This document shows, piece after piece, positions 1-7,223 of a stretch of 64,000 bases of DNA (position 1 is its first letter; each line of letters begins with the position of its first letter). This DNA comes from Sphingosinicella terrae (lineage in GTDB: Bacteria; Pseudomonadota; Alphaproteobacteria; Sphingomonadales; Sphingomonadaceae), in contig NZ_QDFY01000001.1 of the NCBI RefSeq assembly GCF_003347635.1, positions 372,001 through 436,000 of the forward strand, read 5' to 3'. The notes under the pieces were generated by a model. That model made no database searches and was not told the DNA's origin. It worked only from the letters and a program-made list of their open reading frames with translations. Made by a program: the position numbers and the translations under genes.

Positions 1-2
1 TC

Positions 3-269
3 GTCATCGGCTTTCCGGCCGGAATACCGAGGCTGCCGCTCAACCTCACCCTGCTCAAGAGCTGCGACGTGCGCGGCGTCTTCTGGGGCGCCTTCGCCGC
101 GCGGGCTCCCGAAGCGAATGCCGCCCATGTCCGCACGCTGTTCCGGCTCTGGGACGAAGGGAAGATCGCACCGAAGGTGAGCCGGACCTGGCCGCTCGCC
201 GAGGGCGCGCAGGCGATCGCGCACATGGCGGCGCGAAAGGCGGTGGGAAAGCTGGTGGTGACCCTCTAG
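3..269 (+). CDS. NADPH:quinone oxidoreductase / zinc-type alcohol dehydrogenase family, C-terminal part
   Basis: This is the last 88 codons of a gene that enters from the left edge. The frame reads VIGFPAGIPRLPLNLTLLKS, then VFWGAFAARAPE, and ends in GKLVVTL. That pattern is the C-terminal part of the medium-chain dehydrogenase/reductase superfamily, quinone-oxidoreductase (QorA-like) branch: end of the nucleotide-binding fold, return to the catalytic domain, and the terminal strand with the GK-hhh signature. Such enzymes reduce quinones or enoyl substrates with NADPH in the cytosol. The substrate cannot be judged because the N-terminal catalytic half is outside the window. Confidence 0.8.
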   Translation, partial: VIGFPAGIPRLPLNLTLLKSCDVRGVFWGAFAARAPEANAAHVRTLFRLWDEGKIAPKVSRTWPLAEGAQAIAHMAARKAVGKLVVTL

Positions 270-363
270 CCGGCCACCCATGCGTCCGGCGCGGGAGCCG
301 ATGGCCGTTGCGCCGGCCATCGGCTGAGCCTATCTGACCTCCTGACAGGAGCAAAGGGAAGCC

Positions 364-690
364 ATGACCACCTTCGACGACCGCCAGAAGGCCTTCGAGA
401 CCAAATATGCCCGCGACCAGGAGATGCAGTTCAAGGTCGTCGCCCGGCGCAATCGTCTGCTCGGCCAATGGGCGGCGAAGAAGATGGGCCTGACCGAGGC
501 GGAGGCGGACGCTTATGCCCGCGACGTCATCCGCGCCGATTTCGAGGAAGCCGGCGACGAGGACGTGATCCGCAAGCTGCTCGGCGACCTTACCTCGGCC
601 GGAGTCGAGATCGACGACGCCGCGATCCGCCAGGCGCTCGAGCACAAGACCGTCGAGGCCCGCCGCCACTTCATCGAAGCCCAGGGCTGA
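364..690 (+). CDS. DUF1476 protein, ATPase inhibitor subunit zeta
   Basis: A 108-residue, highly charged and predicted helical protein beginning MTTFDDRQKAFETKYARDQE, the hallmark of DUF1476. In Paracoccus denitrificans this family is the zeta subunit that inhibits the F1Fo-ATPase when it would run backwards. The length matches the family. The ATG lies a few bases after a GGAGCAAAGG-type ribosome site. It stands 14 bp before the bolA-like gene in the same direction, so the two may share a transcript. Family assignment is confident; the inhibitory role here is inferred from the Paracoccus homologue. Confidence 0.9.
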   Translation: MTTFDDRQKAFETKYARDQEMQFKVVARRNRLLGQWAAKKMGLTEAEADAYARDVIRADFEEAGDEDVIRKLLGDLTSAGVEIDDAAIRQALEHKTVEARRHFIEAQG

Positions 691-703
691 GGCGCGACGG
701 ACG

Positions 704-937
704 ATGGCGATGGCGGCGGACGAGATCGAGGCGCTGATCCGGCAGGGCATTCCCGATGCCTTCGTCGAGATCGTCGATCTGGCCGGCGACGGCGATCATT
801 ATGAGGCGCGCGTCGTCGCCGAGAGCTTTCGCGGCCAGTCTCGCGTCATGCAGCAGCGACGGGTCTACGAGGCGCTCGGCGGACGGATGGGAACGGAGCT
901 GCACGCGCTGAAGCTGACCACGTCCGTCCCGGCGTGA
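704..937 (+). CDS. BolA family protein
   Basis: A 77-residue protein with the BolA/IbaG fold pattern: an N-terminal helix ([21 protein letters not shown]), a strand pair ([13 protein letters not shown]), then [16 protein letters not shown] and a C-terminal HALKLTT segment, where BolA proteins carry the conserved histidine. BolA proteins bind a shared [2Fe-2S] cluster with monothiol glutaredoxins. The next gene, 23 bp downstream, is exactly such a glutaredoxin, which supports a working pair in iron-sulfur trafficking or iron sensing. A second in-frame ATG lies two codons into the ORF. Confidence 0.9.
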   Translation: MAMAADEIEALIRQGIPDAFVEIVDLAGDGDHYEARVVAESFRGQSRVMQQRRVYEALGGRMGTELHALKLTTSVPA

Positions 938-960
938 ACCCGAATAGAAGGAGCAAGGCG

Positions 961-1287
961 ATGAGCCAGGCCAATGAGCGCATCGACCAGATTGTAAAGA
1001 ATAACGACATCGTCCTGTTCATGAAGGGGACGGCCCTGTTCCCGCAATGCGGCTTTTCCAGCCGCGCGGTGGCGATCCTCGACCATCTCGGCGTGTCGTT
1101 CGAAACGGTCGACGTCCTCCAGGACCCGGAGATCCGCCAGGGCATCAAGGAATATTCCGACTGGCCGACCATTCCGCAGCTCTATGTGAAGGGTGAGTTC
1201 GTCGGCGGATCGGATATCATGATGGAGATGTTCGAGGCGGGCGAGCTCAAGCAGCTCTTCACCGACAGCCAGATCGCCGGAGCCTGA
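961..1287 (+). CDS. grxD: Grx4-type monothiol glutaredoxin
   Basis: A 108-residue protein with the CGFS active site (C30) in [11 protein letters not shown], the [18 protein letters not shown] glutathione-binding stretch, and a C-terminal helix. Members bind a glutathione-ligated [2Fe-2S] cluster and deliver it to targets or to BolA partners in the cytosol; they are poor disulfide reductases. I start at the ATG after the GAAGGAGCAAGGCG ribosome site rather than at the upstream in-frame GTG at 934, which would overlap the bolA stop. Gene order bolA-grxD fits the known complex. Confidence 0.95.
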   Translation: MSQANERIDQIVKNNDIVLFMKGTALFPQCGFSSRAVAILDHLGVSFETVDVLQDPEIRQGIKEYSDWPTIPQLYVKGEFVGGSDIMMEMFEAGELKQLFTDSQIAGA

Positions 1288-1648
1288 TCGGCTCTCGCCA
1301 GCGTCGCGTTACGCACCAAAAAATCAGGGCGGGCCGCGCGACCGGAAACGTGCGCTGACCCGCCCTCTCGAGTGGAACCGTGTGGATGTCTACACGGTTG
1401 CATGGCCTGTGCCAATCCGGAAGATGCGCGGATTCCTGCGGCCTTCGATGATGAAGACGCATTAACCTTTACGCCGCGTGTAAGATCTTCCGACACTTCC
1501 GCTTCAAACCTCCATTGGTCATGCGAGCGCCTCGCGCAGAACGAGCCTATCCCCGATGCCCCCATCCTCGTGGCACCTGTCGGAGAGGACAGGGGTCACG
1601 GCCGATCGGAAATAGGCCGCCCTTCACTTCGACCCGCACCGATGCCAC
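1288..1648. other. 361-bp intergenic region between grxD and the MBL hydrolase gene
   Basis: No convincing gene on either strand. It contains the leftward terminator (1318-1365) and a second perfect 7-bp stem, ACCGTGT (1377-1383) with ACACGGT (1392-1398). A Cys-rich frame opening at 1372 (CGCLHGCMACAN) continues straight through the next gene out of frame and is not credible. A small RNA on the minus strand is the best guess. Confidence 0.4.
1318..1365 (-). terminator. Rho-independent terminator reading leftward, with no annotated gene feeding it
   Basis: GGGCGGG at 1327-1333 pairs with CCCGCCC at 1359-1365. On the minus strand the hairpin is followed within three bases by a run of six T (A-run 1318-1323 on plus). 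The orientation is wrong for grxD, which reads rightward and ends at 1287. It implies a leftward transcript starting somewhere in 1366-1648. Confidence 0.55.
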
Positions 1649-2515
1649 ATGACCGGCATGGACGAGGCGTTTCCCGGTCGTGTCGAGCAGATCGCGCCGC
1701 AAGTGCGCCGGCTGCTGGCGGCCAATCCGTCGCCCTTCACCTACACCGGCACGCAAACCTATGTCGTCGGATCCGGCGAAGTGGCGGTGATCGATCCCGG
1801 CCCCGATCTGCCGGAGCATGTCGAGGCGATCCTCGCCGCTACGCGGGGCGAGACGATCTCGGCAATCATGTGCACCCACACCCATCGCGACCACAGCCCG
1901 GCCAGTCGGCCGCTGGCAGCGGCGACGGGAGCGCCGGTGATCGGCTGCGCTCCGCTGGCGATCGAGGATTCGGGTCCACGCGCCGATGCCGCGTTCGACT
2001 TCGACTATCTCCCCGACCGCGTTCTTGCCGACGGCGAGACGGCGCGGGGCCCCGGCTGGACGCTCGAGGCAGTGGCGACGCCCGGTCACACCTCGAATCA
2101 TCTCTGCTTCTCCCTTGCCGGCTCCGGCATTCTCTTCACCGGCGACCATGTGATGGGCTGGTCGACCACGGTGGTGTCGCCGCCGGACGGCGACATGGCC
2201 GATTACATGGCGAGCCTCGACCGGCTGCTGGCGCGCAGCGATGCGATCTACCTTCCCGCGCATGGACCGGCGGTCGACAAGCCGCACCGCCACGTCCGCG
2301 CCCTCGTCGCCCATCGGCGGATGCGCGAGAAGCAGATCCTCGATCGTATCGAAGCGGGGGTGGAGCATGTGCCCGACATGGTGAGGACCATGTACCGCGA
2401 CATCGATCCGCGCCTCCATCCGGCGGCCGAGCGGTCGGTGCTGGCGCATCTCGTCGATCTCGAGCGGCGCGGCCGGGTGCGGGCGAAGGATGGGGCGTGG
2501 GCGGTCGCCGCCTGA
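1649..2515 (+). CDS. MBL-fold metallo-hydrolase (LACTB2-like)
   Basis: A 288-residue metallo-beta-lactamase-fold protein. The metal motif HTHRDH lies at residues 77-82; further ligand regions are TPGHTSNHLCFSL and GDHVMGW, and the late PAHGPAV. A C-terminal helical domain (RMREKQILDRIEAG to the end, with VRTMYRDIDPRLHPAAE) is the winged-helix-like tail of LACTB2-type hydrolases. Substrate is unknown: the LACTB2 relatives include an endoribonuclease, while many bacterial members are uncharacterised thioester or lactam hydrolases. The following gene begins inside its 3' end, so the two are translationally coupled. Confidence 0.85.
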   Translation: MTGMDEAFPGRVEQIAPQVRRLLAANPSPFTYTGTQTYVVGSGEVAVIDPGPDLPEHVEAILAATRGETISAIMCTHTHRDHSPASRPLAAATGAPVIGCAPLAIEDSGPRADAAFDFDYLPDRVLADGETARGPGWTLEAVATPGHTSNHLCFSLAGSGILFTGDHVMGWSTTVVSPPDGDMADYMASLDRLLARSDAIYLPAHGPAVDKPHRHVRALVAHRRMREKQILDRIEAGVEHVPDMVRTMYRDIDPRLHPAAERSVLAHLVDLERRGRVRAKDGAWAVAA

Positions 2516-3240
2516 GCGAAGCCGAGACCTCGGCGCCGGGCCGGCGGATTCGAGGTATCCCGCTGGTGCTGGTCCTGCCGCCGATCGTCGCGCTGCTGCT
2601 CGGCGGTCTGCTCGGCTTCGCGCTGAGGCCGGAGCGGGCCCCGCCCATCGCCGATCCGCTCGCCGTCGCCCATGCCACCTTGCTGTCGGTCCGCGACCAG
2701 GGCCGGCTCGCCACCTTCGCCGGCCGGTTCGTGGCGGTGGCGTCGGCGAGCGAGACGCGGCTCGGCCTCACCGCCCGCAAGACCCTGATCATGCCGGGGA
2801 CGGTGCGGTACGGGGTCGACCTTTCCCGGCTGCGCCGCGAGAATCTCGATTGGGACGCGGCGACGCGAACCTTGGCCGTCACGCTGCCGCCCCTTGAAAT
2901 CAGCGGGCCGCAGATCGATTTCAATGAGGTTCAGGAATATTCGGAGGGCGGCATCGTGATGGCGCTCACCGATGCCGAACGGGCGCTCGATCAGGCCAAT
3001 CGCCGGAGCGCTCAGCAGGAACTCATGCGCCAGGCTCGGGCTCGGACGCCGACCGGGCTGGCGCGCGACGCGGCGATGCGATTGGTGGCCAGAAGCTTCG
3101 CCCTGCCGCTTCGATCGGCAGGGATTGACGCGAGCGTGTCGGTGCGGTTCGTGGATCCGTCGGGCCGGGAGGAAGCTTCCTATCTGGACCGGCCGCGGCG
3201 GATCGACGATGCCGTGCGCGACAGGCGGGCCGGATCCTGA
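2497..3240 (+). CDS. DUF4230 membrane-anchored protein
   Basis: A 247-residue protein. Residues about 20-45 (IPLVLVLPPIVALLLGGLLGF) form one transmembrane anchor, followed by an extracytoplasmic domain of the DUF4230 type (LIMPGTVRYGVDLSRL, then DAATRTLAVTLPPLEISGPQID). I choose the GTG at 2497 because a GAAGGA ribosome site lies about 8 bases upstream; this makes the gene overlap the MBL gene by 19 bp. The frame is open upstream through the MBL gene but that part is a shadow. Function of the family is unknown. Confidence 0.75.
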   Translation: MGGRRLSEAETSAPGRRIRGIPLVLVLPPIVALLLGGLLGFALRPERAPPIADPLAVAHATLLSVRDQGRLATFAGRFVAVASASETRLGLTARKTLIMPGTVRYGVDLSRLRRENLDWDAATRTLAVTLPPLEISGPQIDFNEVQEYSEGGIVMALTDAERALDQANRRSAQQELMRQARARTPTGLARDAAMRLVARSFALPLRSAGIDASVSVRFVDPSGREEASYLDRPRRIDDAVRDRRAGS

Positions 3241-3261
3241 CGGCGCCGCGGGAGGGTAGAA

Positions 3262-4263
3262 ATGAACGCACCGACCATCAGCCTTAAGGGTCTCGACCTG
3301 CGCGCCGAGATCGACCGCCTGCGTCGCGAGCGCAACGCCGTCATCCTCGGCCATTATTACCAGGCCCCGGAGATCCAGGACATTTCCGACTTCGTCGGCG
3401 ACAGCCTCGATCTCTCGCGCAAGGCGCAGGCGACCGACGCCGACGTCATCGCCTTCTGCGGCGTCCGATTCATGGCCGAGACCGCCAAGATCCTGTCGCC
3501 CGACAAGATCGTCGTCCTGCCCGACATGGATGCCGGCTGCAGCCTGGAGGACAGCTGCCCGCCCGACCAGTTCCGCGCCTTCCGGGAGGCCCATCCCGAC
3601 CATATCGCGCTGACCTACATCAACAGCTCGGCGGAGGTGAAAGCGCTCAGCGACATCATCGTCACCAGTTCGTCGGCCGAGACCATCCTCGCCCAGATCC
3701 CGCGCGAGCAGAAGATCATCTTCGGCCCGGACAAGCATCTCGGCGGCTGGCTGGCGCGCAAGACCGGCCGCGACATGCTGCTCTGGCCCGGCGTGTGCAT
3801 CGTCCACGAGGCCTTTTCGGAGACTGAGCTGCTGAAACTGAAGGCACAGCACCCGCTCGCGCCGGTACTCGCCCATCCCGAGTGCCCGGCGCACATACTC
3901 GACCATGCCGACGAGATCGGATCGACCTCGGCGATCCTGAGCTATGCGCTCACCTCGCCATCGGAGACGATCATCGTCGCGACCGAGCCGCACATCATCC
4001 ACCAGATGGAGAAGGCGGCTCCGCACAAGAATTTCATCGGCGCTCCCGGCGCGGACGGCAATTGCAACTGCAACATGTGTCCGTACATGGCGCTCAACAC
4101 GATGGAGAAGCTCTACCTCTCGCTGCGCGACCTCGAGCCGCGGATCGAGATGGACGAGGCGCTGCGCGTCGCCGCGAGGAAGCCGCTCGAGCGGATGCTG
4201 GACATGGCGGCGGCCACGGTCGGCAAGGGCGATGTCGGCCGGCCGATCCTCGCCGAGGCGTGA
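3262..4263 (+). CDS. nadA: Quinolinate synthase NadA
   Basis: A 333-residue enzyme that condenses iminoaspartate with dihydroxyacetone phosphate to quinolinate, the second step of de novo NAD synthesis. Seen here: [12 protein letters not shown] near residue 30, three cysteines suited to ligate the [4Fe-4S] cluster (C66 in FCGVRF, a central CPAHIL cysteine, and one of the CNCNMC cysteines near 275), and GFP-like [17 protein letters not shown] motifs typical of NadA. The ATG follows GGAGGG. The gene is cytosolic. nadC lies 1.2 kb downstream, but the aspartate oxidase gene nadB is not between them. Confidence 0.97.
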   Translation: MNAPTISLKGLDLRAEIDRLRRERNAVILGHYYQAPEIQDISDFVGDSLDLSRKAQATDADVIAFCGVRFMAETAKILSPDKIVVLPDMDAGCSLEDSCPPDQFRAFREAHPDHIALTYINSSAEVKALSDIIVTSSSAETILAQIPREQKIIFGPDKHLGGWLARKTGRDMLLWPGVCIVHEAFSETELLKLKAQHPLAPVLAHPECPAHILDHADEIGSTSAILSYALTSPSETIIVATEPHIIHQMEKAAPHKNFIGAPGADGNCNCNMCPYMALNTMEKLYLSLRDLEPRIEMDEALRVAARKPLERMLDMAAATVGKGDVGRPILAEA

Positions 4264-4305
4264 GAGGCGCCTGCAACGATCAGGGGCGCCGCGCGTTGCG
4301 CGCGA

Positions 4306-4881
4306 GTGACCGGATCCGGTGAAGAGTTCGGCGCTCGGTCGGACGGCGGCCCCACCGTTGCGCCGCCGCAGCCCGACAGCCTGAACAGCGCGCTGCTGCG
4401 CAACATCGAAGCGCTTCGCGAGCGGCGCCGTCGGGACGAAGCGGAGGCTCGCGCCGAGGAGCGCGTGGCACAGGCGATCACCCGCTTCACCGGCAGCATG
4501 CGCTTCGTCTATCTCCACCTCGCTGCTTACGGTTTCTGGATCGTGGCCAATCTGGGCTGGACCGGCCTGACGCCTTGGGATCCGACCTTCGTCGTGCTGG
4601 CGATGATCGCGTCGGTCGAGGCGATCTTCCTTTCGACCTTCGTCCTGATCAGCCAGAACCGGATGATGGCGGCGGCCGATCGACGCGACGATCTCGACCT
4701 GCAGATCAACCTCCTGACCGAGCATGAGGTGACGAAGATCGTGCGTATGGTCCGCGCGATCGGCGATCGCCTCGGCGTCAGCGAGGCGGCCGACGCCGAA
4801 GTCCACGAGCTGGAGCGCGACGTCGCCCCCGAAGCGGTCCTGGATGCGATCGACGAGAAGGGCTCCTCCACGGTCTCCTGA
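4306..4881 (+). CDS. DUF1003 membrane protein
   Basis: A 191-residue protein with two central transmembrane segments (MRFVYLHLAAYGFWIVANLG and VVLAMIASVEAIFLSTFVLI) and the DUF1003 signature SQNRMMAAADRRDDLDLQIN, followed by a charged helix with LTEHEVTKIVRMV. Starts with GTG. Function is unknown. Although it sits between nadA and nadC, nothing in the sequence links it to NAD synthesis. Confidence 0.85.
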   Translation: MTGSGEEFGARSDGGPTVAPPQPDSLNSALLRNIEALRERRRRDEAEARAEERVAQAITRFTGSMRFVYLHLAAYGFWIVANLGWTGLTPWDPTFVVLAMIASVEAIFLSTFVLISQNRMMAAADRRDDLDLQINLLTEHEVTKIVRMVRAIGDRLGVSEAADAEVHELERDVAPEAVLDAIDEKGSSTVS

Positions 4882-4895
4882 GCCCGGCTCGGCCG

Positions 4896-5336
4896 CTACC
4901 GGGCCGCGACGTGCTTCACGCCGCTTCCGCCGGCACTCGCCACCTCGCTGTCATGGCCGTGCGGCTGGGCGTGGCCGTGGGTGCGCAGATAGTGGCTGTC
5001 GAGATCGTCGATCAGCTTCTGACCGTCCTCGCCCCCATTGATCCTGAGCAAAGCGTCGATCTTGGCCTCCATCCGGTCGTCATTCTCCTTGGACGAGGGC
5101 GAGCCGACATAGAGGAAGTAAGCGAGGCCGACGACCTGCCAGATCAGCTGGAGGAATTCGGACTGCCAGTTTTCGAACGTGTCGCGTCCCATCTCGACCA
5201 GATAGGAGGAGACTTCAGGCGACTGGCCGTGCTCGGCGGCTTCCTCGACATAGGCATACCAGCCGAACAGCCAGTGGAGCCCGATCGACACAAGGAAGAA
5301 GGCGAGGGTGATCCAGCCATAAGCGTAGCGGCGCAT
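4896..5336 (-). CDS. DUF6766-like two-transmembrane protein
   Basis: A 146-residue protein with an N-terminal transmembrane helix (YGWITLAFFLVSIGLHWLFGW), a soluble stretch with ENWQSEFLQLIWQ, a second helix (LIWQVVGLAYFLYVG), and a hydrophilic tail that is histidine-rich (LRTHGHAQPHGHD). The pattern matches the uncharacterised DUF6766 family as I recall it. It is transcribed divergently from nadC, sharing an 87-bp spacer that contains a perfect palindrome. The histidine-rich tail could bind metal; that is inference only. Confidence 0.7.
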   Translation of the reverse strand: MRRYAYGWITLAFFLVSIGLHWLFGWYAYVEEAAEHGQSPEVSSYLVEMGRDTFENWQSEFLQLIWQVVGLAYFLYVGSPSSKENDDRMEAKIDALLRINGGEDGQKLIDDLDSHYLRTHGHAQPHGHDSEVASAGGSGVKHVAAR

Positions 5337-5365
5337 TTCCGTTCTCCATATGTAACGTTCCGACT

Positions 5366-5379
5366 GCGCAACGTTGCGC
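5366..5379. promoter_or_regulatory. Perfect 14-bp palindrome between divergent DUF6766 gene and nadC
   Basis: GCGCAACGTTGCGC reads identically on both strands and lies in the 87-bp spacer between two divergent starts. A related half site, TAACGTT, occurs about 13 bp to the left. This is a candidate repressor operator; the regulator is unknown. Confidence 0.4.
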
Positions 5380-5423
5380 CCCGCCCGCTTGTTTCATGGG
5401 CGGAGCTCGCTTACTCGCCCTTC

Positions 5424-6269
5424 GTGACCTTCGCGCTCGATCGCTTCGATCTCGACGATTTCGTCGCCGCAACTCTCGCCGAGGATCTCGGCGAGGGCGG
5501 CGACATCACGTCGGCCGCCGTCATTCCCATCGCGGCGCGCTTCACCGGGTCGATGCGCAGCCGCGAGGAGATCGTCGTCGCCGGTCTGCCGATCGCCGAG
5601 GCCTTCTTCCGGGCGCTCGATCCGCAGGTTCTGATCGAGCGTGCCGTCGAGGACGGCGAGCGCGCGGAGACCGGCCGGATCCTGCTCCGGGTGGAAGGGC
5701 GAGCGCAGGCGCTGCTCACCGCCGAGCGGTCCGCGCTCAACATCCTCCAGCACCTTTCGGGCGTCGCCACATCGACGCGCCGCCACGTCGACGCGATTGC
5801 CGGCACCGGCGCCATCCTTCTCGATACGCGCAAGACCATTCCGGGCCTGCGCGCGCTCGAGAAATATGCGACCCGGATGGGGGGAGCCCGAAACCACCGC
5901 ATGCGGCTCGACGACGCGGCGATGATCAAGGACAATCATGTCGCGATCGCGGGGGGCGTCGGCGAAGCGGTCAGGCGGGCGGTCGCGGCGGGTATCGAGC
6001 GGATCATCGTCGAGGTCGATCATCTGGACCAGATCGAGCCGGCCATCGGCGCCGGGGCGACCCATTTGCTGCTCGACAATATGGGGCCGGCAGCGCTGCG
6101 CGAGGCGGTGGCGATGGTGGGAGGCCGGGTACCGACCGAGGCGAGCGGCGGCCTTGCCCTCGACACCATCCGCGAGGCGGCGCTGACCGGCGTGACCTAC
6201 GTTTCGGTCGGGCGGATCACCCAGTCGGCGCCTGCCGTCGACATCGGCCTCGATTTCACCGCCGCCTGA
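5424..6269 (+). CDS. nadC: Nicotinate-nucleotide pyrophosphorylase (carboxylating)
   Basis: A 281-residue quinolinate phosphoribosyltransferase that makes nicotinate mononucleotide from quinolinate and PRPP. Visible motifs: EDLGEGGDITS near the start, ERSALNILQHLSGVAT, DTRKTIPGLRALEKYA with the phosphate-binding lysine and arginine, GGARNHRMRLDDAAMIKDNH, EVD, LLDNM and the terminal VGRITQSAPAVDIGLD. The GTG at 5424 gives the usual family length; the frame is open far upstream but that is a shadow of the opposite-strand gene. Confidence 0.96.
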   Translation: MTFALDRFDLDDFVAATLAEDLGEGGDITSAAVIPIAARFTGSMRSREEIVVAGLPIAEAFFRALDPQVLIERAVEDGERAETGRILLRVEGRAQALLTAERSALNILQHLSGVATSTRRHVDAIAGTGAILLDTRKTIPGLRALEKYATRMGGARNHRMRLDDAAMIKDNHVAIAGGVGEAVRRAVAAGIERIIVEVDHLDQIEPAIGAGATHLLLDNMGPAALREAVAMVGGRVPTEASGGLALDTIREAALTGVTYVSVGRITQSAPAVDIGLDFTAA

Positions 6270-6332
6270 CCGAGGATTGCGCCGCCGGCCGCGGCGCCGT
6301 TACACCGGTCATCCAAGAGGGGGAGCAGATCC

Positions 6333-6764
6333 ATGCGTCCAAGATCGATCATCCTGTTCGAGCGCCTGTTCCTGGCCATGGTCGTCCTCGGGCTGGTCAA
6401 TACCGGGCTGGCGTGGGAGACTTCGGTGGCGCGGCTGGCGGTCCATCCGGCGCTTCGCGATGTCGCGCCAGTACTGGTACTGGCCGCCGCGGTCGTCTCG
6501 ACGCTGATCTACGCCCTGCTCTGGTACCTCATCGCCCGGCGCGCCAGCCGCGTGGCGAAATGGATCTACCTGGCGCTGGTCGCGGTCAGTCTGCTGAGCT
6601 TCGGTCAGCAGCTGCTCCGCATCGGCTTTCGCGGCGACGCCGCCTCGCTGATCGCGACGCTCGTGCTGGCGCTGATGATCGCTTCGGCGGTGATGCTGTT
6701 CCGCCGGGACGCGGCCGAGTGGCTGGGGAAACGGACGGGCGCGGCGGACCGGCCCACCGCATGA
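6333..6764 (+). CDS. Hypothetical four-helix membrane protein
   Basis: A 143-residue protein with four hydrophobic segments: LFERLFLAMVVLGLVNTGLA, VLVLAAAVVSTLIYALLWYL, WIYLALVAVSLLSFGQQ and LIATLVLALMIASAVMLF. A positive stretch (ARRASRVAKW) separates helices 2 and 3. Start ATG follows GGGGGAGCAG. I do not recognise a specific family. It is convergent with the DUF4112 gene, 19 bp apart. Confidence 0.7.
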   Translation: MRPRSIILFERLFLAMVVLGLVNTGLAWETSVARLAVHPALRDVAPVLVLAAAVVSTLIYALLWYLIARRASRVAKWIYLALVAVSLLSFGQQLLRIGFRGDAASLIATLVLALMIASAVMLFRRDAAEWLGKRTGAADRPTA

Positions 6765-6783
6765 GGCGGCCGATTGCCCGTCC

Positions 6784-7221
6784 TCAGCGCCGGTGCAGCA
6801 CTTCGCCCTCGATCGTCCGCGTCTCGGGATGATGCTTGTCGAGCCAGCGGCGCATGATCCTGAGATTGCGGCTGTTCGAACGGAAGAGGAAGTCGAAGAC
6901 GTCGCCGACGATCGGAATCGCGCCCAATGCGGTGTCGAAAGCGAGATTGCCGGTCATGCGCGCGATCTGGAACTTGGACATGCCGAGATTGCGGGCCTCC
7001 CAGATCAGCCACGCGCCCATCGCCGCCGCGACGACATCGCCCACCACCGGCACCAAGCCAAGTATCGCGTCGACTCCGACCCTGCGATTCATCCCGGGAA
7101 CGGTGAAGGCCCGCTCGAGCAGCCCCTCCATCGCCTCGATCCGCCGCCGGACCGAGGCGGGATCGCGGCCGATCGGCAGGCGATCGGCGGCGCGGGCGAA
7201 CTCGTCCGGGTCGATCGCCAT
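6784..7221 (-). CDS. DUF4112 domain protein
   Basis: A 145-residue protein of the DUF4112 family: RIEAMEGLLERAFTVPG, then RVGVDAILGLVPVVGDVVAA, then KFQIARMTGNLAFDTALGAI and PIVGDVFDFLFRSNSRNLRI. The duplicated GLVPVVGD / GAIPIVGD hydrophobic hairpins are diagnostic. It probably sits in the inner membrane; function unknown. The start at 7221 directly follows the stop of the upstream substrate-binding protein gene (two bases apart), so the pair forms an operon. Upstream codons of the same frame lie inside that neighbour and are not used. Confidence 0.85.
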   Translation of the reverse strand: MAIDPDEFARAADRLPIGRDPASVRRRIEAMEGLLERAFTVPGMNRRVGVDAILGLVPVVGDVVAAAMGAWLIWEARNLGMSKFQIARMTGNLAFDTALGAIPIVGDVFDFLFRSNSRNLRIMRRWLDKHHPETRTIEGEVLHRR

Positions 7222-7223
7222 GT

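Noticed and set aside
1372-1648. A Cys-rich plus-strand frame opening near 1372 (CGCLHGCMACAN)
   Set aside because: It continues without a stop into the MBL gene in another frame and has no usable ribosome site.
2248-4806. An 852-residue open frame on the minus strand across the MBL, DUF4230, nadA and DUF1003 genes
   Set aside because: It is antisense to clear family genes, has the Arg/Asp/Gly/His bias of a G+C shadow frame, and contains no recognisable motif.
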